A program made the position numbers and the translations under genes. The notes under the pieces were generated by a model. It saw nothing but the letters and a program-made list of their open reading frames with translations. It had not been told where the DNA came from and searched no databases. A stretch of DNA of 5,072 nt from Candidatus Neomicrothrix sp. UBA2110 (GTDB lineage Bacteria; Actinomycetota; Acidimicrobiia; Acidimicrobiales; Poriferisodalaceae): assembly GCA_002331465.1 (NCBI GenBank), contig DCYM01000026.1, forward strand, positions 1 to 5,072. Direction: 5' to 3'. How positions within the stretch are numbered: the stretch's first letter is position 1; each line of letters opens with the position of its first letter. This document shows positions 1-5,072 of the stretch, one piece after another.

Positions 1-159
1 GCCACCGCTGGGCCACCGAAGTTGGGCATGAAGCACGCCTTCCCCGCCTTCGTTGGCTACAACAAACTGTTCGCGAAACCCGAAAGCGGTTACGAGAAAG
101 TCGATAACGAGTCGAGAGTTCTTGCATCGAATCGTTGGCCAGACGACTGGATTGTCCAT
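1..159 (-). CDS. VOC (glyoxalase/bleomycin-resistance-like) protein, N-terminal part, cut by the left edge
   Basis: Reading leftward from an ATG at 157-159, the frame stays open for 53 codons to the first base of the window, so only the N-terminus is visible. The peptide begins MDNPVVWPTIRC and continues with a helix-like stretch around IDFLVTAFGFRE (residues 19-30) and the strand VLHAQLRWPSGG (42-53). This is the usual first beta-alpha-beta unit of PhnB-like VOC proteins: W-P-T at the first strand, an 'AI.FL..AFGF' helix, then a strand with the first candidate metal ligand. His44 is that candidate. Members are small cytosolic metalloenzymes or binding proteins, usually 120-160 residues, and include lyases, dioxygenases and resistance proteins; the specific reaction cannot be assigned. 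The start is supported by an AGAAGGGA ribosome binding site (165-172), six bases upstream. Only 12 bases separate it from the SDR stop, which implies one transcript. Family call is fairly sure; function is unknown. Confidence 0.8.
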   Translation of the reverse strand, partial: MDNPVVWPTIRCKNSRLVIDFLVTAFGFREQFVVANEGGEGVLHAQLRWPSGG

Positions 160-171
160 ATCGGATCCCTT

Positions 172-996
172 CTAGGCTCGACTGTCGGCGATCAACCCTC
201 CATCGGGGAAAATAATTTCTCCTGTCACGAAACTTGCTTCGTCGCTGCAGAGATACAGACATGCATTCGCGATGTCCGATGGTTCGCCAAGTCGACGCAG
301 AGGCGTTTCTTTCACGCGTGCTTCTACCCACTTTTCGTTGCTGGTTGCGGCGCCGCTCATAGAGGTCTTTATATAACCGGGACCAACGGCGTTCACCCGT
401 ATGCCGTGTCGCGCAAGTTCGATCGCTCCACACTTGGTGAGCATCCACACCCCGGCCTTAGAGACGCAATAATCGGAGGCACCCATAAGGGCTGTCTTTG
501 CTGCGACTGACGCAATATTAACAATCGCACCACCTCCGGATTCAGCCATTCGTTTGGCTACAAACTGGTTGGTAAGCATGACGCCTGTGAGATTCACATC
601 TATTACTCGTTGCCAACTTGCCAATGACTTATCAATAAGCATCATGTCGTGCTGGTCAAAGCGGTCAGCGGCTTTTTGTTCATCGGCTTCGCGACTCACA
701 TAGTCCGCATGAGATATACCAGCCGCTGCAACACATGCGTCAATGGTCCCGAAAGCGTCAACTGCAGCGGAAGCCATTGCTTCCACTTCTTCGGGAAGTG
801 AGGTGTCGACTTCCACAGGGATCGAATCAACACCAAGAGCTGCAACTTGACCTGATACGGAACGGGCGCGTTCCATATTTAGATCCGCTACGACAACGCG
901 CGCACCCTCTTGGGCGAAGCGTAAACAACAACCCATTCCAATTCCTGAGGCTCCCCCCGTAACAAGAACTACCTTCCCATCCATACGTGCAGCCAT
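172..996 (-). CDS. Short-chain dehydrogenase/reductase (SDR), classical FabG-like type
   Basis: This encodes a 274-residue NAD(P)-dependent oxidoreductase expected to be cytosolic and to interconvert a hydroxyl and a keto group on an unknown substrate. The Rossmann nucleotide motif TGGASGIG is at residues 13-20. Asp38 ends the second strand (VVVADLN), which favours NAD over NADP. Asp64 (EVDTS) and an AAAG version of the NNAG motif (90-93) follow. The catalytic tetrad is complete: Asn135 (VNLTG), Ser163 (NIAS), Tyr176 and Lys180 (YCVSK), with the normal 13-residue Ser-Tyr spacing. The PG motif is at 206-207 and the C-terminus has the usual FPDGGLIAD. The distance from AAAG to Asn135 is 42 residues, about 20 more than in FabG, because of a charged insert near 100-123. 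The ATG at 994-996 was chosen because GGGAGGAA sits just before it and the Rossmann fold starts right after. An in-frame ATG at 982-984 is possible. The frame also stays open upstream to 1293 (separate entry). Family call is secure; substrate is not. Confidence 0.93.
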   Translation of the reverse strand: MAARMDGKVVLVTGGASGIGMGCCLRFAQEGARVVVADLNMERARSVSGQVAALGVDSIPVEVDTSLPEEVEAMASAAVDAFGTIDACVAAAGISHADYVSREADEQKAADRFDQHDMMLIDKSLASWQRVIDVNLTGVMLTNQFVAKRMAESGGGAIVNIASVAAKTALMGASDYCVSKAGVWMLTKCGAIELARHGIRVNAVGPGYIKTSMSGAATSNEKWVEARVKETPLRRLGEPSDIANACLYLCSDEASFVTGEIIFPDGGLIADSRA

Positions 997-1000
997 TAAT

Positions 1001-1007
1001 TCCTCCC
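1001..1007 (-). promoter_or_regulatory. Ribosome binding site that decides the SDR start
   Basis: On the minus strand the sequence reads GGGAGGA-ATTA-ATG, a strong Shine-Dalgarno match at near-ideal spacing before the ATG at 994-996. It outweighs the in-frame GTG (1291-1293) and ATG (1285-1287) far upstream, and the ATG at 982-984, which has no purine-rich run at the right distance. Confidence 0.8.
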
Positions 1008-1281
1008 GGTTTCTGAGGACAGCGTAGGGATCTAAACCGAGACGTGCCTGTGGCAGTCTGGAGTAGACCGCTATCGGAAGGATGAGAAGTGGGTGCGGCG
1101 GGACCCGAACTCGACTTGACCTACTGGGCAATCGTGCGAGAGTTGGTTGCAACTGGAGTCGCTCCTCATTACGAGCAATTAGCTCCCTAACTTTGGGTCT
1201 CCCCACCTGAATCGCTACGGCGGATCGAACGGATCGTGGAGTTAACACCCAGCTGGATGTATCCAGGTACGGATCACATAG

Positions 1282-1596
1282 CGTCATTCCCACCTTTCAA
1301 TAACCAACCAACTCCATATCGGATTGCGGTCGACGGTGGACAACGTTGGTTTGCCCAATGTGGTTTCGAAGCGCTGGCGTGCTGCTGGCTTTTCCCGGCA
1401 TAGGTCGAAGCAACATGCACGAAGTTGGCATAAATGGAGTGAGGAACTTTGCTGGACTCTTCACCCAGTCGCTTGGTGGGCTGAGACTTTCAGTATGCCT
1501 ATATTCCGTAATCGCGCTCGACTCGACTTTGTGTCATGGCTTGCAGGGGGAGGCGCCGAGGCGGTGACGCAACTTCGCGCCCGGGTATCGGAATAG
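1282..1596 (+). pseudogene. Possible remnant or unrecognised reading frame facing the CoA-transferase
   Basis: An open plus-strand frame of 104 codons follows a stop at 1279-1281 and ends with TAG at 1594-1596, directly abutting the TAA of the leftward CoA-transferase (1597-1599 on the opposite strand). Candidate starts are TTG at 1324, GTG at 1336 and ATG at 1495; none has a clear Shine-Dalgarno sequence. The last 35 residues have an amphipathic, helix-like look (RARLDFVSWLAGGGAEAV, then QLRARVSE). I do not recognise a family. The upstream part is rich in Trp, His, Arg and Ser and looks less like a real protein. It could be the surviving 3' end of a truncated rightward gene, or a chance open frame. 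The evidence is weak. Confidence 0.15.
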
Positions 1597-3999
1597 TTAT
1601 TCGAGTACGCCTGCGATCACTAGGTTGGCTATTTGGTCGGCGTCGTAGCCCAGCATGTCGCTGAGAATTTCGAAGTTGTGTTCACCCCAAAGAGGTCCTG
1701 CGCGCTCCGGTGTTCCGTCGCTGCGCGAGAGACGGAAGCCGTACTGTTCAACCCAACTGGAGCCGTACACTTCGTGAGGCACCTCAACAAAGTGATTGCG
1801 GTGAAGTAATTGAGGGTCCGCGGCAACTTCGGGACTGTTCTGAACCCGATGTGACGGAACCCCATTTGCCTGCAGGAGGTGGGTAGCTATGTCCGCGTCT
1901 TGTGCGACACACCAGTCAGCAAGTAGTTGATTTAACTCTTCTTCTCGATTAAGACGCTCGGCCAAACTCAGTTCAGCGAGATCTTCTCGTCCCAAGGTAT
2001 GAGCAAGTGCCGCCCACTGGTCGTCGCTTTCGCAGGCAATTGCCAGCCATTGATCTTCGCTGACTTCTCCGCAGCGATAAACAGAATGCGGTGCTCGCCA
2101 ACGATCAGCATTGCCCATTCGAGTTTGAGCGAATCCATTGACTTGTTGATCAAGGATTGCTTCCGTCAAGAAATGTATTCCCCCTTCGGCCTGTGAAAAA
2201 TCAAGGACCATTCCTTCGCCGGTCCGCTCCCTATGGTCCAGTGCGGCTATGAGGAGAGCTGCGGTGAGTCGAGGAGACGTCGCATCGGTGTAAGCAAGAA
2301 ACGGGCCAGCTGGAAGCCGATCAGCCCACCCAGTTAATTCGTAATAACCGCCAGTGGCTGCGCCCATATTTCCGAATCCAGGTATTGGTGATAACGGACC
2401 GGTTTGCCCAAATAGCGTGGTGGAGCAGATGATCAAACGAGGGTTGACCTCTAAGAGATCCGCTGGGCTTAAACCCATCCTGTCGAGCACTCCCGCTGAG
2501 AAGGCGTTGATCGCGATGTCTGATTGAGCTGCTAAATCCAAAACGACTTGCCGCGCCTCAGGAGCCTTGAGGTTGATTTGCAGGCTTTCCTTGTTTGCAT
2601 TGATGGAATGCCATTGCTGACTGTTCTCCAAGCCATCAGGATCTTCAGGATCTCTGGTCAAACCTGAAGTTCTAACTTGGTCCGGTCGCGTTTGGGATTC
2701 GATCCGAACGACGCGTGCCCCGTAGTAGCCCAGCATTCGGGTCGCGAATGGACCTGCATATACCCAGGTGAAGTCAAGAACGGTTAGACCTTCGAACGGT
2801 TTTCGAGGAGCGGAGGTCTGAGCCGAGGAGGCACTGACTTTACGGGTTTCGGCAAGCACCTCGGCCGTGTGTTCACCCAGTCTGGGAGGCCTATCTAGAC
2901 GCCGTAAACCGGTAGGCGAGCCGTGTGCCCAGGGGCCGGGGAATTTCACCGTTCCATCGACGCCATCCATCTCGATTTCATCCCAAAAGCCGCGCTCAGC
3001 GTAGTGAAGTGTTTCGAGAACATCTGCTGGCTTGATGACCGGGACCATTAGCAGTTTGTCTCGCTGGGCCATCTCAAACAGGTCTGCTTTTGAATGTGGA
3101 GCGAGAGCATTCGCTAGACATGTCGCCGTTCGTTCGGTAATCGACGCAACGTCTTCCAACTCTCGCTCGCCGAGTAAGTCCGTCCAGTCAATTCCATACA
3201 AATCGTCGTCTAGGTGGCCCTCGCTTCTCACCCACTCAAGTAGCCGATTTGTAAATGAACCAACCAGTACCCCTGGTAGAAATGTGATCGTTACATGCCC
3301 GTCGGCGCACTCGTAGACGAAACGAAATTCGAGTATTCCCATTAATTGGAATCCACCTCCAGTTCGCTGCGCGGGAGGGTTGTCGCATAGAGCAGGTGCT
3401 AACCAGCCTTGCGCAGTGAGGATCATTGCTTCCTGAGCAGATACATCCACGTGTTGGCCGACTCCGCTTTGTCTGCGATCCGAAAGTCCGATGAGCGCTG
3501 CGCATGCAGCTTCTGAGGCGGCATTCACCCAAACTTGTGGAGCTGAAATCCGTACCGGAGCGCGATCTTTGTAGCCGTTTAATGACATCGGGCCCGCAGC
3601 AGCGTTCAGTGTGAGATCGGTGCCGACCCATTCCGACTTTGGCCCATCCTCACCGAAATTACTCATTGAGACCGTGACCAAAGATGGGTTCAGGGCTCTA
3701 AGTTCTGAAAGGTCAACTTCTATCGCCCCGCACTCAATCAATATGTCAGCGGTGAGAGCTAAATTTTTTAATGTGGTGGGATCGTCCACAACCACCGAGC
3801 GTTTACCCCGGTTATAGGCCCAATGTTGAAGCGAACGTTCCGGGTCCGCTTTGTCGCCAGCAAATGGAGGAAGGTGGCGTGAGCGTTGTCCTCCAGGAGG
3901 CTCAACTGCGATCACATCCGCGCCTAACTGCGCAAGCAGCAGACCAGCAAAATGCCCTCGATCATCAGTTAGATCGAGTACACGATAAGGCGACAGCAT
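1597..3999 (-). CDS. Tandem two-domain class III CoA-transferase (CaiB/BaiF family)
   Basis: This 800-residue cytosolic enzyme consists of two consecutive CaiB/BaiF domains; single-domain members are about 400 residues. The family moves CoA between acyl thioesters and free carboxylates through an aspartyl-CoA anhydride/thioester intermediate. Domain 1 (about 1-383) opens with YRVLDLTDDRGHFAGLLLAQLGADV and closes with the hallmark GEHTAEVL (375-382). A linker rich in Ser, Ala and Thr (about 387-400) follows. Domain 2 (about 401-800) opens with LTVLDFTWVYAGPFATRMLGYYGA and closes with GEHNFEIL (772-779). Domain 2 keeps the likely nucleophile, Asp572, in AYTDATSPR, followed by RTGEGMVLDFSQAE (592-605). 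Domain 1 has Val/Trp where that Asp should lie (PVRISAPQVW, 148-157), so it may be non-catalytic. Natural CaiB enzymes are interlocked dimers, so the fusion may form the dimer-like unit in one chain. The ATG start has an AGGGGG ribosome binding site (4004-4009). Substrate is unknown; divergence from a carboxyltransferase suggests acyl-CoA catabolism. Confidence 0.93.
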   Translation of the reverse strand: MLSPYRVLDLTDDRGHFAGLLLAQLGADVIAVEPPGGQRSRHLPPFAGDKADPERSLQHWAYNRGKRSVVVDDPTTLKNLALTADILIECGAIEVDLSELRALNPSLVTVSMSNFGEDGPKSEWVGTDLTLNAAAGPMSLNGYKDRAPVRISAPQVWVNAASEAACAALIGLSDRRQSGVGQHVDVSAQEAMILTAQGWLAPALCDNPPAQRTGGGFQLMGILEFRFVYECADGHVTITFLPGVLVGSFTNRLLEWVRSEGHLDDDLYGIDWTDLLGERELEDVASITERTATCLANALAPHSKADLFEMAQRDKLLMVPVIKPADVLETLHYAERGFWDEIEMDGVDGTVKFPGPWAHGSPTGLRRLDRPPRLGEHTAEVLAETRKVSASSAQTSAPRKPFEGLTVLDFTWVYAGPFATRMLGYYGARVVRIESQTRPDQVRTSGLTRDPEDPDGLENSQQWHSINANKESLQINLKAPEARQVVLDLAAQSDIAINAFSAGVLDRMGLSPADLLEVNPRLIICSTTLFGQTGPLSPIPGFGNMGAATGGYYELTGWADRLPAGPFLAYTDATSPRLTAALLIAALDHRERTGEGMVLDFSQAEGGIHFLTEAILDQQVNGFAQTRMGNADRWRAPHSVYRCGEVSEDQWLAIACESDDQWAALAHTLGREDLAELSLAERLNREEELNQLLADWCVAQDADIATHLLQANGVPSHRVQNSPEVAADPQLLHRNHFVEVPHEVYGSSWVEQYGFRLSRSDGTPERAGPLWGEHNFEILSDMLGYDADQIANLVIAGVLE

Positions 4000-4100
4000 T
4001 GTTCCCCCTGCCCGTAGCTTCCCATCATAGAGAACGAGTAAGCGGTCTTTAGCGGAGATCGTCAGAACATGATGAACTGTCGGCTTACCCTGAGGACCCC
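4000..4100. promoter_or_regulatory. Divergent promoter region between CoA-transferase and carboxyltransferase
   Basis: These 101 bases separate two divergently starting genes, so transcription starts for both should lie here or inside the coding ends. Ribosome binding sites are clear at both edges: AGGGGG for the leftward gene (4004-4009) and GAGGA for the rightward gene (4092-4096). For the leftward gene, TATGAT (minus strand, 4024-4029) fits a -10 box one base off consensus and would give a leader of roughly 15-20 bases, but its -35 partner is poor. For the rightward gene only a weak CATGAT (4068-4073) is seen. An imperfect inverted repeat, CAGAAC/GAACTG around 4063-4079, matches in only four of six arm positions and is too weak to call an operator. 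Confidence 0.5.
4024..4029 (-). promoter_or_regulatory. Candidate -10 box for the CoA-transferase gene
   Basis: TATGAT on the minus strand lies 25 bases upstream of the ATG at 3999. It differs from TATAAT at one position. No good -35 hexamer is present 16-18 bases further upstream (the region reads GCTAAAGA), so the call rests on the -10 match and position alone. Confidence 0.25.
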
Positions 4101-5072
4101 ATGAGCGAAGATAACGAAGAAGTCCTAGCTGACCCGGTAGCCGATCTTTATGAGCGGCAGCGACGTATCCGCGAAGAGATGGGCGGAGCCGAGCGAGTTG
4201 CGCAGATGCGCGCCGATGGAACTCCGACGATTCGCGACCATATTGATGGATTGCTCGACGATGGAACTTTTCGCGAGTTGGGCACCCACAGTCGCTCGAT
4301 GCGCCTGGAAGACCGCCACAACACCCCAGGAGATGGCAAGGTCGGCGGCGAAGGAGAAATTGAGGGGCGATCAGTAGCTATCGGGGGAGACGACATCACA
4401 GTAAAGAAGGGATCGAGCGCGATCGTCGGAAGTCGCCGCCTCCATCGGCTTTACGAAAGAGCGATTGAACGCGGTATGCCCTATGTCTATGTCGGAGAAA
4501 CTGGAGGGGGTCGAATTCCAGACTTGATAGGCGCGGAGGGGATCGCTGAGGTAGCGCCGGACCCAGAGCTAGCGCGAAGAAGGCGTCAAATACCAATGGC
4601 GACAGTCATCGTGGGACAAAGTTTCGGAGGGTCCTCATTTCAGTCGGCGTTCTCGGACTTTGTTGTCCAAGTTCGGGGGTCGGTCCTCGGGGTTACTTCG
4701 CCCCGGGTTTTTGAGATCGCTACCGGTGAAATCATCGGATTTGAAGAGCTAGGCGGCGTGGATGTCCATTCGCGAATCACAGGCCAAATCGACCTCGGCG
4801 TCGAAACGTTCGAAGAGAGCTATTTGGCGGTTCGGCGGTGGCTTTCGTACCTGCCGCCTAACGCTTGGACACCAGCGCCTCGAAGTGAAGCTAGGGCCGA
4901 TCTAGAACCCGACGAATCTCTTGCTGCAATGGTGCCAGCCAAACGAACTCGCGGATATGACATGCGCCGATTCAACGCAGCTCTTTGCGACCCTGGCTCC
5001 TTTATGGAACTGCAGCCCGGATACGCCCGTAACCTCACCACAGGGCTTGGCAAACTCGATGGTTTCTCTGTC
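4101..5072 (+). CDS. Acyl-CoA carboxylase carboxyltransferase (beta-type) subunit, N-terminal 324 residues, cut by the right edge
   Basis: An uninterrupted 324-codon frame runs from an ATG at 4101 to the window edge; full-length relatives are about 510-540 residues, so roughly 60% is visible. These enzymes transfer a carboxyl group between carboxybiotin and an acyl-CoA (acetyl-, propionyl- or methylcrotonyl-CoA carboxylases, or the reverse in sodium-pump decarboxylases). The charged N-terminal helix (about 16-55, ending in DGLLDDGTFRELG) is standard. The CoA-side crotonase-like domain follows, with KKGSSAIVGSRRLHRLYERA (102-121), ETGGGRIPDL (133-142), the oxyanion-type glycines GQSFGGSS (172-179), and FEELGGVDVHSRITGQID (214-231). 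The second domain begins at about RGYDMRRFNAALCDPGSFME (286-305). GAGGA (4092-4096) supports the start. A biotin carboxylase/BCCP partner would be needed and is not in the window. The family is secure. The acyl-CoA substrate cannot be told, so I give no gene symbol. Confidence 0.92.
   Translation, partial: MSEDNEEVLADPVADLYERQRRIREEMGGAERVAQMRADGTPTIRDHIDGLLDDGTFRELGTHSRSMRLEDRHNTPGDGKVGGEGEIEGRSVAIGGDDITVKKGSSAIVGSRRLHRLYERAIERGMPYVYVGETGGGRIPDLIGAEGIAEVAPDPELARRRRQIPMATVIVGQSFGGSSFQSAFSDFVVQVRGSVLGVTSPRVFEIATGEIIGFEELGGVDVHSRITGQIDLGVETFEESYLAVRRWLSYLPPNAWTPAPRSEARADLEPDESLAAMVPAKRTRGYDMRRFNAALCDPGSFMELQPGYARNLTTGLGKLDGFSV

Larger units (their letters stand above)
997..1596. other. 600-base stretch without a recognisable gene; open frames on both strands
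   Basis: This separates the CoA-transferase stop from the best SDR start. No tRNA, terminator-like hairpin with a T-run, or insertion-sequence ends were seen. Three long open frames occur. First, the SDR frame continues upstream without a stop to 1293; its 97-99 extra residues are rich in Arg, Pro and Leu, and match no family I know. An AAAGGTGG sequence (1290-1297) precedes an in-frame ATG at 1285-1287. Second, on the plus strand a frame is open from 1282 to a TAG at 1594-1596; its last part (for example ARLDFVSWLAGGGAEAV) looks somewhat protein-like, but no start with a good ribosome binding site is visible. Third, a minus-strand frame is open from about 1533 to a TGA near 1298. A decayed gene, a regulatory leader, or chance are all possible. 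If the stretch is non-coding, the promoter of the SDR-VOC pair could lie here, since 600 bases is long for an internal operon gap. Confidence 0.5.

Noticed and set aside
22..510. Rightward open frame of 162 codons
   Set aside because: It lies opposite the SDR C-terminal half and the VOC fragment, both of which show clear family motifs; the translated sequence has no recognisable features.
1096..1125. tRNA T-arm-like bases on the minus strand (GAGTTCGGGTCCCG)
   Set aside because: The stem does not pair beyond one or two positions, the conserved loop A is G, and no acceptor, D or anticodon arm can be drawn around it.
1221..1236. Direct repeat CGGATCG, two copies nine bases apart
   Set aside because: Only two short copies exist, with no further array and no promoter positioned to make them operators.
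1140..1314. 10-base inverted repeat GAGTTGGTTG (1140-1149) and CAACCAACTC (1305-1314)
   Set aside because: The arms are 155 bases apart and no target duplication or transposase accompanies them. One such match is not surprising in a 600-base stretch.
1346..1567. Rightward 73-codon open frame in the gap
   Set aside because: It starts without a ribosome binding site, overlaps another open frame on the same strand, and resembles no family. It is probably chance.
1591..1602. Small palindrome GAATA-GT-TATTC at the CoA-transferase stop
   Set aside because: It has five AT-rich pairs, a two-base loop and no T-run, which is too weak for an intrinsic terminator.
4063..4079. Imperfect inverted repeat in the divergent region, considered as a regulator operator
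   Set aside because: Only four of six arm positions match, and no regulator gene is in the window to support it.
4148..4596. Leftward open frames opposite the carboxyltransferase
   Set aside because: They are antisense to a gene with continuous carboxyltransferase motifs and show no domain features of their own.

Overview
This window most likely comes from a bacterial chromosome of moderate GC content. Its gene set is typical of coenzyme-A-dependent breakdown of carboxylic acids. By eye, the VOC-protein fragment and the duplicated CoA-transferase look actinobacterial (for example Acidimicrobiia). Chloroflexi or proteobacterial relatives cannot be excluded, because the window holds no taxonomic marker.

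Layout. Three genes read leftward: a tandem two-domain class III (CaiB/BaiF) CoA-transferase of 800 residues (3999 to 1597), a 274-residue short-chain dehydrogenase/reductase (SDR; 996 to 172), and the first 53 residues of a VOC/glyoxalase-fold protein (159 to the left edge). The VOC start lies 12 bases after the SDR stop, so these two are almost certainly co-transcribed. Reading rightward from 4101, divergent from the CoA-transferase across about 100 bases, is the first 324 residues of a biotin-dependent acyl-CoA carboxyltransferase subunit that runs off the right edge. The divergent region must hold both start signals. I see one plausible -10 box for the CoA-transferase and good ribosome binding sites for both genes.

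The unusual stretch is 997 to 1596, 600 bases between the CoA-transferase stop and the best SDR start. It carries no gene I can recognise, yet holds long open frames on both strands. One is an in-frame upstream extension of the SDR with its own weak ribosome binding site. Another is a plus-strand frame whose stop codon abuts the CoA-transferase stop. It may be a degraded gene, an unrecognised N-terminal domain, or chance.

How the genes may work together (inference): the CoA-transferase would load an organic acid with CoA from a donor thioester, the SDR would oxidise or reduce a hydroxyl or keto group, the VOC protein could act on a small metabolite, and the carboxyltransferase would add or remove a carboxyl group on an acyl-CoA. 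The substrate is not visible in the sequence. No mobile element, CRISPR array, tRNA or rRNA was found. The families are all known. The points worth a second look are the apparently one-sided active site of the fused CoA-transferase, an extra loop in the SDR, and the orphan gap.
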